64,000 nt of DNA from Microbacterium psychrotolerans (GCF_031085295.1 NZ_JAVFWO010000005.1:62001-126000), one strand, 5' to 3'. Positions 1 through 9,200 are shown, counted from the stretch's first letter. The notes: generated by a model from the sequence alone, not told the origin. A program made the numbers and translations.

Positions 1-2
1 GG

Positions 3-137
3 GCGATCGAGCCGGGAGCCGCGCCCGCTGTATCGGAGCCGGAGGACGAGATTCAGGATGCCGACGAGGATCCCGGAGCCCGCTACCTCGCCGAGGACGC
101 CATCGACTGGATCGAAGAGACCGCGAACGACGAATAG
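3..137 (+). CDS. C-terminal end of an unidentified acidic protein (partial)
   Basis: The window opens inside a reading frame that ends at the TAG at 135-137. About 44 residues are visible. They are rich in Glu and Asp and end in ARYLAEDAIDWIEETANDE. The frame uses G or C at most third codon positions, as real genes here do. The following mannosyltransferase start at 58 lies inside it. The fragment is too short to assign a family. Confidence 0.5.
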   Translation, partial: AIEPGAAPAVSEPEDEIQDADEDPGARYLAEDAIDWIEETANDE

Positions 138-1347
138 CGGATCTGCTCGGGGGTCTCTCTGGCGTCCCTCGTGGAACGCACCCGCGGTGCGGATCGCGGT
201 GATCTACCTGGCCTCGCGGCTCGTCACGACCTCGTTCTTCCTCCTCGCCGCACGACTGTCGCCCCCGGGGTCCCGGTTCGGTCCCGGTGCGGACCTGGCC
301 ACCTATGTCGTCGCGTGGGACGCGCAGTACTACCACCGCATCGCATCGGAGGGGTATCCGGTCGAGCTCCCGCTCACGGCGGCAGGCGACGTCGCGCAGA
401 ATGCCTGGGCATTCATGCCGTTCTTTCCGTGGGCGGCCGGCGCGGCCGGATGGCTCCTCGGCTCCTGGACGGCGGGCGCGGTGGCGCTGGCACTCATCGC
501 CGGCTACCTGTGCTGCCTGGTTCTCCGCAGCATCCTGAAGCCCGGGATCGGTGAGACCGCGGCGCTATGGGCGGTCGGGTTCTTCGCCTCGGCTCCGCTG
601 GCCGCGATGTTCCAGGTCGGCTACGCCGAGGCGCCGTTCCTGCTGCTGGTCCTGCTCGGTATCCGCGGCCTGCAGCGACGGCAGTACGGCATGCTGTACG
701 CGATCATCCCCGCGATGGCGTTCACACGACCGGGCGTGCTCGCGTTCGCATTGTTCCTCGGCCTCTTCGGCGTCCGTCGATGGCTGACGCGATCGCGCGA
801 GCCGTTCGCGCCGCGCGAGGTGGTGCACGTCGTCGCGCTCGCTGGCATCGCGACCGTGCTCGGATTCTCCTGGCAGGTGATCGCCGGACTGGTGACCGGT
901 CGCGACGACGCCTATCTCGCGACCGAACTCTCGTGGCGGCGGCTGTGGGTCGGTGACGCGGGCGGATTCGTGCCCTTCGAAGGCTGGCTGCAGGCGGCGG
1001 ACTACTGGTTCCGGTCGTGGGGTCTCGCTCCGGTCTGGGGTCTCCTCGGCCTGGGACTGCTCGTCGTCGCCACCGGCGCCGTGCTGGCGTTCAGCCCACA
1101 TGTCGCCCGTCTGGGACCCGAGATCCGGCTGTGGGCGGCCAGCTATGTCATCTACCTGCTGGCGGTCTTCCTCCCGCAGTCGAGTGTGTTCCGGATCCTC
1201 TTCCCGCTCTCACCGCTCTGGGGTGCTGTGGCCGCCCCGCGGAGCCTGCCCTGGCGGCTCGCCGTTCTGGCCGCCTGCCTCGTCGGTCAATGGTGGTGGA
1301 TCTGGAACATGTACGGGCTCGGAACCGAGTTCTGGCACATTCCCTGA
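58..1347 (+). CDS. PIG-V-like membrane mannosyltransferase
   Basis: The protein has 429 residues and about eight to ten hydrophobic segments, and resembles the actinobacterial PIG-V / GPI-mannosyltransferase-like family (GT-C fold). These enzymes use polyprenol-phosphate mannose outside the membrane. After the first membrane segment lies a loop with WDAQYYHRIASEGYP, which fits the conserved Asp-containing first loop of GT-C enzymes; AFMPFFPW follows. The ATG at 58 has GGAGG at 41-45, but it overlaps the preceding gene by 80 bases. The next in-frame start is GTG at 187, which would begin inside the first membrane segment. The family is fairly sure; acceptor and start are not. Confidence 0.7.
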   Translation: MPTRIPEPATSPRTPSTGSKRPRTTNSGSARGSLWRPSWNAPAVRIAVIYLASRLVTTSFFLLAARLSPPGSRFGPGADLATYVVAWDAQYYHRIASEGYPVELPLTAAGDVAQNAWAFMPFFPWAAGAAGWLLGSWTAGAVALALIAGYLCCLVLRSILKPGIGETAALWAVGFFASAPLAAMFQVGYAEAPFLLLVLLGIRGLQRRQYGMLYAIIPAMAFTRPGVLAFALFLGLFGVRRWLTRSREPFAPREVVHVVALAGIATVLGFSWQVIAGLVTGRDDAYLATELSWRRLWVGDAGGFVPFEGWLQAADYWFRSWGLAPVWGLLGLGLLVVATGAVLAFSPHVARLGPEIRLWAASYVIYLLAVFLPQSSVFRILFPLSPLWGAVAAPRSLPWRLAVLAACLVGQWWWIWNMYGLGTEFWHIP

Positions 1348-1543
1348 CCGCTCGGGGCACGGTTCCGATCTCGAGTCCGGCCGGCGGCGCTGACACCGCC
1401 GTGCGCGTCGATCCGGCAGCCATCGCCAGCTGTTCACCGGGCGTTCCATTCGCGGTCCGGCGGTCTCGTAATTCGTGGTCACCTCGCGGAGTTTGCATAC
1501 CGGTGTTCTCGAAATCTCCCGAATCCCCGGAAGGAACATCCTC

Positions 1544-2452
1544 ATGCGCCGCGTCGCACCCCCCGCCCTCGGTCTCCTCGGCATCGCCGCTCTCACTCTC
1601 ACCGGATGCGCGGGCACCGCGTCCGCATCGGACGCGGACGGCGCCGCCGATGCTCCCATCACCATCGCGACGATCCCGCTCGGTGACGACCCGTCGGCCG
1701 AGAACCCGATCGAGGCTTTCGCAGAGCTGCTCGAGGCCGAGACGGGTCGCACCGTCGAGGTCACCGACGTTCCCGACTACCTCAGCGTCGTCGAGGCGAT
1801 CCGCGCCGACCACGTGGACATCGGCATCATGAGCGGTTTCCCCTCTGCCCTCGCCGTCAACACCGGAGAGGTCGACGCCCTGCTCGGCTGGAAGGGCGAC
1901 GACACCCCGGTCTCCACCTGCGTCGTGCTGCAGGACTCACCCATTCAGGAGGTCGAAGACCTTGAGGGTGCGACCGTCGCGTTCGCCGACCAGGCCTCGA
2001 GCTCGGGCTACTTCATGCCGGTCTACATGCTGCACGAGGCAGGCCTCGAACAGGACGCGGACTACGAGGCGATCTTCGCGGGCGGCCACGAGGGCAGCTT
2101 CGCCGCGCTGGAACAGGGGCAGGTGGATGCCGCCTGCACCGCGATCATGCTGACACAGCTGGGTGAGCCGTACTTCCCGTTCGCGGACGGCGAGTGGCGC
2201 GGGGTCGGAGAGAGCCCGTCGATGCCTGTCGCGGGAACGGTGCTCGCCCGCCAGTCGCTCGACGACGAGACCCGCGCGCTGCTCGAGGAGGCGCTGCCGG
2301 CCGTGTTCTCGGAGGAGAACGCCGAAGCGCTCGGCGCGCTCGGCGAGGGGTTCATCGGCAGAGAGACGATCATCGCCCCCGGGCCCGACCTCTTCGAGGG
2401 CTTCGTCGACATCGCGGCGGTCGCGGGCGTGAAGCTCGAGGATCTGCGCTGA
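1544..2452 (+). CDS. phnD: Phosphonate/phosphite ABC transporter substrate-binding lipoprotein
   Basis: This is a 302-residue periplasmic-binding-protein-type lipoprotein of the PhnD family. The signal peptide ends in the lipobox LTGC, with Cys22 as the lipidated residue, so the protein sits on the outer face of the membrane. The motif FADQASSSGYFMPVYML is typical of PhnD proteins, where the Ser/Thr cluster binds the oxyanion. I chose the ATG at 1544 because GGAAGGA lies just upstream and the signal peptide begins there; longer frames read back into non-coding sequence. It is the first gene of a phnD-phnC-phnE operon and overlaps phnC by one base. The true ligand could be phosphonate, phosphite or phosphate. 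Confidence 0.85.
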   Translation: MRRVAPPALGLLGIAALTLTGCAGTASASDADGAADAPITIATIPLGDDPSAENPIEAFAELLEAETGRTVEVTDVPDYLSVVEAIRADHVDIGIMSGFPSALAVNTGEVDALLGWKGDDTPVSTCVVLQDSPIQEVEDLEGATVAFADQASSSGYFMPVYMLHEAGLEQDADYEAIFAGGHEGSFAALEQGQVDAACTAIMLTQLGEPYFPFADGEWRGVGESPSMPVAGTVLARQSLDDETRALLEEALPAVFSEENAEALGALGEGFIGRETIIAPGPDLFEGFVDIAAVAGVKLEDLR

Positions 2453-3258
2453 TGACGCTCGCCATGGCGTCGGATGTCGAGGCGGCGGCATCCATCAATC
2501 CTGTCGTCGCCGTCCGCGGCCTGGCTGTGGCGTACGACCGCACCCCGGTCCTGCGCGGTGTCGACCTCGATCTGTATGCCGGTGAGACCGTGGCACTGCT
2601 CGGGGCTTCCGGGTCGGGCAAGTCCACACTGATGCGCAGCCTCACCGGGTTCGCCCCGATCACCGCCGGGAGCGTCCGCGTCGCCGGAGGCGAGGTGGCG
2701 GCCATGCGTCCCCGCGAGCTGAGGGCACTGCGGGCGGAGGTCGGCCAGGTGTTCCAGCAGTTCAACCTCATCCCGCGGCTCAGTGTGCTCACCAACGTGC
2801 TCACCGGCTGTCTGCACCGAGCGGGCGCCTTCAACCTCGTCGGCGGCTTCACACGTGAGCAGCGCACGCGCGCGCTCGACCTGCTCGATCGGGTCGGCAT
2901 CGCCCACAAGGCGACCGAGCCCGCGCGCTCGCTGAGCGGCGGCCAGCAGCAGCGCGTCGCCATCGCCCGGGCGCTCATGCAGCGCCCACGCGTGATCCTC
3001 GCCGACGAGCCGGTGGCCTCACTCGATCCGAAGCTCGCCGACTCGGTGCTCGGTCTCCTGCGCGACATCGCGCGTCAGGACCGCATTCCGGTGCTGGTGA
3101 GCCTGCACGTGCTGCCGCTCGCTCTGGCGCACAGCGACCGGATCGTCGGCCTCCGCCACGGCGAGGTCGTCGTGGCGGCGCCGACTTCGCAGCTCGACGC
3201 CGCGGCGCTCGCCGTGGTCTACGACGACGAGGAGGGGACCGATGAGCATCACGACTGA
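2452..3258 (+). CDS. phnC: Phosphonate-type ABC transporter ATP-binding protein
   Basis: This is a 268-residue ABC ATPase of the PhnC type that powers import of the PhnD ligand. The Walker A motif GASGSGKST is at residues 51-59, the Q-loop is VFQQFNLI, the signature is LSGGQQQR, and the Walker B is VILADEPVASLDP. The ATG at 2452 overlaps the phnD stop codon, which indicates translational coupling. The 3' end overlaps phnE by 17 bases. Confidence 0.9.
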   Translation: MTLAMASDVEAAASINPVVAVRGLAVAYDRTPVLRGVDLDLYAGETVALLGASGSGKSTLMRSLTGFAPITAGSVRVAGGEVAAMRPRELRALRAEVGQVFQQFNLIPRLSVLTNVLTGCLHRAGAFNLVGGFTREQRTRALDLLDRVGIAHKATEPARSLSGGQQQRVAIARALMQRPRVILADEPVASLDPKLADSVLGLLRDIARQDRIPVLVSLHVLPLALAHSDRIVGLRHGEVVVAAPTSQLDAAALAVVYDDEEGTDEHHD

Positions 3259-4090
3259 GCGCCCGCGCGGCGAGAAGTCGCCGGCCCAGCCGGAACTCGA
3301 CCCAGCCGAGCGCGACCGTCTCGAACACGCCTTCCGGATCCCGCGGGCGCGATTCGGACTCGGACTGGTCGCCGCGTTCGCAGTGCTGGTGTGGTCGTTC
3401 CAGGGGGCGGAATTCAACTTCGCCAAGCTCGCGGACGGTGCGGTCAACATGACCGAGTTCCTCGGGAGACTCTTTCCGCCGGACTTCTCCGACTTCGGCA
3501 CGATCATCGCCCTGCTCATCGAGACGCTGCAGATGGCGATCGTCGGCACCGTCCTCGGAGCGGTGTTCTCCCTGATCGTCGCGTTCGGAGCGGCATCCAA
3601 CATCGCCCCGAAGTGGGTGTACTACCCGTGCCGGTGGCTGATGAACATCATCCGCTCGGTGCCGGATCTCGTGTTCGCGCTCATGTTCGTCTCGGCCGTC
3701 GGCCTCGGCCCGTTCGCAGGCATCCTGGCGATGACCCTCGGCTCGATCGGATCCATCGGCAAGGTGTTCGCCGAGGCGATGGAGTCCGTCGACCGCGGTC
3801 CCTTGGTCGCCATGGAGGCCGTCGGCGCCTCGAAGCGGCAGGTCGTGCAGTACGGGGTGCTGCCCCAGGCGGCGCCGCTGCTGGTCTCGTACACGCTGCT
3901 GCTGTTCGAGGGCAACGTGCGCGGGGCCACAATCCTGGGCCTCGTCGGCGCCGGCGGCATCGGCCTCGAACTCACCACCGCGATGCGCATGTACGACTAC
4001 GGACACCTCTGCGCCATCGTCCTCTGCATCATCGTCCTGGTCACGGCCATCGATCAGGGCAGCGCATTCATTAGAAGGAGAATCACATGA
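3242..4090 (+). CDS. phnE: Phosphonate-type ABC transporter permease
   Basis: This is a 282-residue permease with about six membrane segments, the membrane channel of the importer. The EAA-type loop that contacts the ATPase is visible as MEAVGASKRQVVQYGVLPQA. A strong ribosome site, GAGGAGGGG, precedes the ATG at 3242. The gene begins inside phnC and ends in ATGA shared with the phosphatase gene, so five genes from phnD to the regulator are probably one transcript. Confidence 0.88.
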   Translation: MSITTERPRGEKSPAQPELDPAERDRLEHAFRIPRARFGLGLVAAFAVLVWSFQGAEFNFAKLADGAVNMTEFLGRLFPPDFSDFGTIIALLIETLQMAIVGTVLGAVFSLIVAFGAASNIAPKWVYYPCRWLMNIIRSVPDLVFALMFVSAVGLGPFAGILAMTLGSIGSIGKVFAEAMESVDRGPLVAMEAVGASKRQVVQYGVLPQAAPLLVSYTLLLFEGNVRGATILGLVGAGGIGLELTTAMRMYDYGHLCAIVLCIIVLVTAIDQGSAFIRRRIT

Positions 4091-4854
4091 CCACCGCCCT
4101 CATCGACCTCGAGCTGAGCGCCCCCGTCAACCTTCGCGACCTCGGCGGGATCCCCGTGGCGGGCGGAGTGCTGAGAGACGGATTCGCTCTCCGGGCCGAC
4201 GACCTCGCCGTCGTCACCGAGCGGGACGCGCACGAACTCGTCGATCGCGGCCTCGTCGCGGTCATCGACCTGCGCACGAACGACGAAGCGGTCCTCACCG
4301 GGCGGGGGCCGCTCGCCGAGCAGCCCGTCGCGTACCACCACCTTCCGCTCATGGCGAGCATCGGCTCGGGGATGCCGCAGCGCGGGCGGGTGCCGTTCGA
4401 TCACGTGAGCATGGGTGAGATGTACGCGCACATGGTGGAGACCTCCGCGCCGCAGCTCGCGGCGGCGCTTTCGCTGATCGCGCTGGCCCCCGGCGCGACG
4501 GCGTTCCACTGCGCCGCGGGACGTGACCGCACCGGCGTCCTCGCCGCGATGCTCCTGCTCGCACTGGGGGCCTCCGACGACGCCATCGTCACCGACTATG
4601 CGCGCACCGACGCCAACATGATCGCCATCCAGGCGCGCATGAAACCGGTGATGGGAGTCCTGCTCGCCCGCCTCGGCTTCGACCTCGACGACATGGCCGG
4701 GCTGACGACGGACACACAGCCCATGGATGTCTCGATGCGCACCATGCTCGCCCGGCTCAGAGAACGCCACGGCGACGCCCTCGGCCCGGTGCGGGCGGCC
4801 GGCCTCACGGACGACATCGTGGCCCGGCTGCGCGCCCGAGCGGTGGCCGAGTGA
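4087..4854 (+). CDS. Tyrosine-specific protein phosphatase family (Y_phosphatase3)
   Basis: The protein has 255 residues. The catalytic P-loop is HCAAGRDRTG, matching the HCxxGxxR signature of Cys-dependent phosphatases. The N-terminal NLRDLGGIPV and the DLRTNDE segment are typical of the bacterial family often annotated as tyrosine-protein phosphatase. It is co-transcribed with the phn-type transporter (4-base overlap), so the enzyme may release phosphate from the imported compound or act on a phosphorylated intermediate. That role is inferred from context only. Confidence 0.82.
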   Translation: MTTALIDLELSAPVNLRDLGGIPVAGGVLRDGFALRADDLAVVTERDAHELVDRGLVAVIDLRTNDEAVLTGRGPLAEQPVAYHHLPLMASIGSGMPQRGRVPFDHVSMGEMYAHMVETSAPQLAAALSLIALAPGATAFHCAAGRDRTGVLAAMLLLALGASDDAIVTDYARTDANMIAIQARMKPVMGVLLARLGFDLDDMAGLTTDTQPMDVSMRTMLARLRERHGDALGPVRAAGLTDDIVARLRARAVAE

Positions 4855-5531
4855 GCCTATCGGCGACGGCGCAGCCGACCGGGGACGTGGTTCGCCGCGG
4901 CCCCGGTCGGCCGCGTGACGAGGAACTCGATCGTCAGATCCTGGACGGTGCGCTCGCGCTCATCGACGACGGAGAATCCGTCACCGTGCGACGTCTGGTG
5001 CAACGCAGCGGAGTCACCCGGGCGGCGATCTACCGGCGATGGCCCTCACTCACAGCCCTGGTCGCGGCGGCGCTGGATGTCGGCCGCACCGTTCCTCCCG
5101 ACATCCCCCTCGATGGCGACCTGCGCGAGTGCATAAGGGCTGCGATGTTCGGCGGGCAGAGCGTGAGCCTGGTCGGCTACTCGGAGGAACGGTTCCGCCA
5201 GCGCATACGCCTCGCGATGGCGGATCGCGAGCTGCAGAAGGCGTATTGGACGTCGCACGTCGCGCGACGCCGGTCCTCGATGGAACGCGCGCTCGCGGCG
5301 GGCATCGAGAGGGGCGTCCTTCGAGATGGCCTGGATCCGGCGACGTGCTTCGACCTTCTCGCAGGGGTCGTGTACTACCAGCTCGTCGTGCGTGGGACCG
5401 AGCTGAGCGATCCCGTCGTCTGGCAGCGGTGTCAAGACGCCTTCGACATCGCGTGGCGAGGCATGCTCGCCACGGCAGATTCCGCCGACGGGGGAGACGG
5501 TCCTGTCCAGCACCGCGATGAGCAGACCTGA
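4851..5531 (+). CDS. TetR-family transcriptional regulator
   Basis: The protein has 226 residues. An N-terminal helix-turn-helix spans roughly residues 35-65 (TVRRLVQRSGVTRAAIYRRWPS), followed by a helical ligand-binding region with the TetR_C-like segment FDLLAGVVYYQLVVRG. It starts at a GTG that overlaps the phosphatase stop codon, so it belongs to the phn-type operon and probably controls it. The N-terminal RRGPGRPRDEEL stretch is a common lead-in for this family. Confidence 0.87.
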   Translation: MSLSATAQPTGDVVRRGPGRPRDEELDRQILDGALALIDDGESVTVRRLVQRSGVTRAAIYRRWPSLTALVAAALDVGRTVPPDIPLDGDLRECIRAAMFGGQSVSLVGYSEERFRQRIRLAMADRELQKAYWTSHVARRRSSMERALAAGIERGVLRDGLDPATCFDLLAGVVYYQLVVRGTELSDPVVWQRCQDAFDIAWRGMLATADSADGGDGPVQHRDEQT

Positions 5532-5675
5532 GCCGTCGCGGACCCGATGGAACCCATACGCCCATTCCGGCGATTTCGCCAGGGGGTCCTATGCAAGGGT
5601 CAGCCTGCTTAACGTGTCTCCCCGAAGCGGCCAATCGGCCGACTTCCGAATCGCACACACAACGAAGGAGTTGTC

Positions 5676-6035
5676 ATGTCCTCATCATGGGATGCGTGGA
5701 ACTACCGACAATCGGTGGGTCGCGGAGCGGGGTCCAGGAACCTCGTGGGCTACCACGTGCATGCGACCGACGGTGACATCGGCAAGATCGACGAAGCCAG
5801 CGACGACGCAGGTTCCAGCCGGATCGTTGTCGACACCGGTCCATGGATCTTCGGCCGGAAGGTGATTCTTCCCGCCGGAACCATTCAGCGCGTCGATGAC
5901 GACGAGGAGAAGGTCTACGTAGACCTGACGAAAGACCAGATCAAGAACTCTCCCGAGTGGGACCCGGACACCACGGGAGACGACGACGAGTACCGGGGCC
6001 GCCTGGACACGTACTACGGCGACCTCTACCGGTGA
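5676..6035 (+). CDS. PRC-barrel domain protein
   Basis: This 119-residue protein has a PRC-barrel fold: the segment LVGYHVHATDGDIGKIDEA is the typical first half, and the second half carries VDTGPWIFGRKVILPAG. The C-terminus is acidic. Such small proteins are often stress-linked in actinobacteria, but no specific role can be read here. A GAAGGAG ribosome site at 5664-5670 supports the ATG. It is probably transcribed alone. Confidence 0.85.
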   Translation: MSSSWDAWNYRQSVGRGAGSRNLVGYHVHATDGDIGKIDEASDDAGSSRIVVDTGPWIFGRKVILPAGTIQRVDDDEEKVYVDLTKDQIKNSPEWDPDTTGDDDEYRGRLDTYYGDLYR

Positions 6036-6045
6036 CACAGCGCGC

Positions 6046-6070
6046 GATGCCCGGCTCACCGCCGGGCATC
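6046..6070. terminator. Bidirectional terminator hairpin
   Basis: A perfect 10-bp stem (GATGCCCGGC pairing with GCCGGGCATC) with a 5-base loop lies between the convergent PRC-barrel and diguanylate cyclase genes. Confidence 0.65.
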
Positions 6071-6194
6071 GCCGTGTGCTGTCGCGTCGTCGCGCCGCGC
6101 GGACCGACCGGGTCCAGCGCGATCGCTACCGGCAGCCGGCCTCGGGGTGGCGGCGGGGCATCGAGCACCGAATCGGCTCTGTCGGGGCTTCGAG

Positions 6195-7574
6195 TCAAGG
6201 GGGCGGCGTCTCGAAGGTGGCGCGGTTCTTACCGGCGCCTTTGGATTCGTACATCGCGCGATCGGCGCGGACGAGCAGCTGCTCGGGGGTGGGGCGGGAG
6301 TGGAGGCGCGGATGGAACATCGAGATCCCCACGCTGACGGATGCCGAGATCAGCCCCTCCCCGATCGCGATGGGCTCCTGGGTGAGACGCAGGATCCGCT
6401 CGGCGATGGTCGTTGCGGCGTGCTCGTCGGCGTTTGCGCAGATGGCGACGAACTCGTCGCCGCCGATTCGACCCACCACATCTTCGGAGCGCACACCGGC
6501 GCCCAGCCTGACAGCCAGCTCCACGAGCACCATGTCTCCCGCGGCGTGGCCGAATCTGTCGTTGATCGACTTGAATTCGTCGACATCGAGGAACATTACG
6601 GCCAGTGGCGTGTTGTGCGCGGATGCCGCTTCGAGTGCGTCCTCGAGGCTCTGCTCGAGAAGCTGCCTGTTGGCGACCCCGGTGAGCTGGTCGTGCAGCG
6701 CCAGGAAGGCCAGTCGGCGCTGCAATCTGACGCGGACCAACGTCTGCGAGGCTTGGCGTCCCAGCGCCTTCTGCAGATCGAAGAACTGGTCGTCGAACTG
6801 TCGGGCACGCCCGAAGAAGCAGACCAGGATTCCCAACCGTCGATCGGCGTCCAGCAACGGCATCACGCTGAGTGCAGCCAGCCGCGTCTCGTGCAGCGCG
6901 GCTGCGAGTTGGGGGAACCGCGCGGTCGCGGTCTCGTCGTCGACGACGACCACGTCAGGGCTGTTGCGCAGGCTGACGATCGGCGGGACCAGCCCGGCGA
7001 GAGGATTGGTGCCGCCGACGAGAGTGAGTTCGCCGACGTCGTCGAGGAGCAGCACGCCGGCCTCTCGTGCCGCGAACGCGGTTCTGGCAACCTCGGCGAA
7101 GGACTGCGCGACGTCTTCGTCGGTCGCGCTGACTCCGAAGGCACGCGACACCTCCTGCAGTACTCGCACCTGGGCCTCGGACGACTCCGCCACCCGCCGT
7201 GCGTGCAGGAGGTCCCGCTCGTACTGGATGCGCCCGGACGCGTTGAACACCGCGATGCGATTCACACCGGCCGCCGCGTCGCGTATGGCGTTGATCAGCA
7301 CCGGCAGCCGGCTGCCGTCCGCGCACAGCATCGTGAGGGCGACCTCGTTGAGCTGCCCTTGCAACGGCAGCGCCTGCGCATGCCGGGTCTCGTAGAACAA
7401 CTGGCTTCCCGGATCCAGCAGCGACGTGAACGACCTGCCCTCGATCTGCGGTCGGCTGAAGCCCGTCCATTCGAGCAGGGTGTCGTTGGCCTCGAGGATC
7501 AGACCGTCGAGCGAGGTGCCGATCAGACCACAGGGGGCACCCTGAAACCATGCGTGCTTGCTAGGTTCGGTCAC
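6195..7574 (-). CDS. PAS-GAF-GGDEF diguanylate cyclase
   Basis: This protein of about 459 residues makes cyclic di-GMP. An N-terminal PAS domain covers roughly residues 1-115, a GAF-like domain roughly 140-285, and the GGDEF domain roughly 295-459. The active-site motif is intact (RIGGDEF). Five residues upstream is RSED, a proper RxxD inhibitory site, so product feedback is expected. There is no membrane segment. I prefer the GTG at 7574; it lies inside the upstream hydrolase gene (14-base overlap). The coupling suggests that the hydrolase supplies a ligand to the PAS domain, as RsbQ does for RsbP. Confidence 0.85.
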   Translation of the reverse strand: MTEPSKHAWFQGAPCGLIGTSLDGLILEANDTLLEWTGFSRPQIEGRSFTSLLDPGSQLFYETRHAQALPLQGQLNEVALTMLCADGSRLPVLINAIRDAAAGVNRIAVFNASGRIQYERDLLHARRVAESSEAQVRVLQEVSRAFGVSATDEDVAQSFAEVARTAFAAREAGVLLLDDVGELTLVGGTNPLAGLVPPIVSLRNSPDVVVVDDETATARFPQLAAALHETRLAALSVMPLLDADRRLGILVCFFGRARQFDDQFFDLQKALGRQASQTLVRVRLQRRLAFLALHDQLTGVANRQLLEQSLEDALEAASAHNTPLAVMFLDVDEFKSINDRFGHAAGDMVLVELAVRLGAGVRSEDVVGRIGGDEFVAICANADEHAATTIAERILRLTQEPIAIGEGLISASVSVGISMFHPRLHSRPTPEQLLVRADRAMYESKGAGKNRATFETPPP

Positions 7575-8382
7575 CGAGATACCCGCGAATCTGTGCGACG
7601 ACCTCATCGGGTGCGGACAGGATCGGCACATGCCCGGTCGCCTCAAGCACCGAGAGGGTGCTGCCGTCAATCGCAGCGTGCACATAATGGCCGACCTCGG
7701 ACGGAGCGATGGCGTCCGCGGTGCACTGCATCACCAGTGTCGGAACGGTCACCAGAGGAAGGTCGGCGCGGTTGTCGGAAAGGAACGTGACATGGGCGAA
7801 GTGCCGCGCGATGTCCGGGTCAATGCTGCAGAAGCTCGTCGTGAGCTGTTCACCCAGTTCCGGCCGTTGCGGGTTGCCGATGATGACGGGCGCCATCGTC
7901 TGCGACCAGCCCAGGTAGTTGCTGTCGAGGGAATCCAGCAGGGACGCGATGTCGTCGGACTCGAAGCCTCCCTGATAGGAGCCGTCGTTGACATACCGCG
8001 GTGAGGGACCGACGAGCACCAGTGCGCCGAACCGTGAAGGGTCCCGGTTCGCCGCCAGGATGCCGATCATCGCGCTGACGGAGTGACCGACGAACACGAC
8101 ATCCGTCACATCCAACGCGTCCAGGATCTCGAGCACGTCATCCGCATAGCCATGCAGCGAGTCGTACTTGCCCGCATCGTATGCCGACACGTCTGATCCG
8201 CCCGCGCCGACGTGGTCGAACAGGATCACCCTGTGGTCGGTCTCGAAGTGCGGAGCCACGAGATCCCAGGTCGCCTTACTGCACCCGAACCCGTGCGCGA
8301 ACATCATGACGCGGCCTGCGGCGGCGCCGGAGACGGTGACGTTGTTGCGCTGCAGAGCATCGCGCGTACCGAGGACCGACAT
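7561..8382 (-). CDS. RsbQ-like alpha/beta hydrolase
   Basis: This is a 273-residue single-domain alpha/beta hydrolase close to Bacillus RsbQ and to the plant KAI2/D14 receptors. The triad can be read as Ser101 in GHSVS, Asp223 in CTADAI and His251 in ATGHVP. The oxyanion region is HGFGCSKATW, with the HGFG motif typical of this group. RsbQ enzymes act as sensor partners that generate a small ligand for a PAS domain. Here the downstream overlapping gene encodes a PAS-containing diguanylate cyclase. The ATG at 8382 has GGAG upstream. The substrate is unknown. Confidence 0.85.
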   Translation of the reverse strand: MSVLGTRDALQRNNVTVSGAAAGRVMMFAHGFGCSKATWDLVAPHFETDHRVILFDHVGAGGSDVSAYDAGKYDSLHGYADDVLEILDALDVTDVVFVGHSVSAMIGILAANRDPSRFGALVLVGPSPRYVNDGSYQGGFESDDIASLLDSLDSNYLGWSQTMAPVIIGNPQRPELGEQLTTSFCSIDPDIARHFAHVTFLSDNRADLPLVTVPTLVMQCTADAIAPSEVGHYVHAAIDGSTLSVLEATGHVPILSAPDEVVAQIRGYLGDRT

Positions 8383-8526
8383 ATCTACACTCCAGGTGCG
8401 TCTCCTCGTCGCGCCGGAAAGACGCGCCCAGGAGAATCGTAAGCGAGAGAGAAGACCTGGGCGGCGCTGGGTGCTACTTCGTGCACTCCGGCATGAGTAC
8501 GCCGAAGGGACTCCGAAGGGGGAGCG

Positions 8527-9135
8527 ATGAGGGACGTAGGGGACCGGCGTTCGGCCGCGACGGACGTGCTGATCGGAGCGCTGCTCGGCCTCACGTGGGC
8601 GGCCGGATTCCGGGGCTTCATGGTTGAGATCGCGGGCGACGATTCGGTGTTCGGGTGGTATGCGACCTTCGTCGGCGTCCTGGGCGGCGGCGCGATCGTC
8701 GGGGGTTTGCTGGGCTGGGCGGAGTACATCCGCCGAACCGGCGGAAGGCCGCACTGGCGGTGGCTCGCGCTGTCGCCGCTCATTCTCGGCCTGCTCCCGC
8801 TCACCGTGCCAGGGACGATCGCCTTGCTGGCCCAGGGAATCGGCACTGCCGGGATGGGCGTCGCCCTGATCGCGATAGGGCTGGGTTATGCGGTCGGCAG
8901 TCGTCGGCGCCCGTTACTGCGTGTGATCATCGGTGTGCTATCAGCCGCAGCCGCAGTCGCTCTTGTCGCGATGACGCCGGTGATCAGCGACGGCCGGGTC
9001 TCGTTCGCAGAGCCGCGCGGCGCATGGGCGGGACTGCTGGGGCTCAGTTCCATCCTGGTGCTCGGGCTTGCGACCTCGATCCCGTTCCAGCCGGTCGTTC
9101 CGAAGCGTGCGGATGCGACGGGGGCGCAACCGTAG
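8527..9135 (+). CDS. Hypothetical membrane protein (about six helices)
   Basis: The protein has 202 residues with about six hydrophobic segments and no recognised catalytic motif. Both ends are short and polar. It is divergent from the RsbQ-like gene with about 145 bases between them. It starts at the ATG at 8527 after AGGGGGAGCG. I do not recognise the family. Confidence 0.65.
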   Translation: MRDVGDRRSAATDVLIGALLGLTWAAGFRGFMVEIAGDDSVFGWYATFVGVLGGGAIVGGLLGWAEYIRRTGGRPHWRWLALSPLILGLLPLTVPGTIALLAQGIGTAGMGVALIAIGLGYAVGSRRRPLLRVIIGVLSAAAAVALVAMTPVISDGRVSFAEPRGAWAGLLGLSSILVLGLATSIPFQPVVPKRADATGAQP

Positions 9136-9200
9136 TCGTCGATGGATCACCCGTGGAGCTGACAAGCCCGAGTGCTTCCTCCGCTCACCGGGAAGCAACG

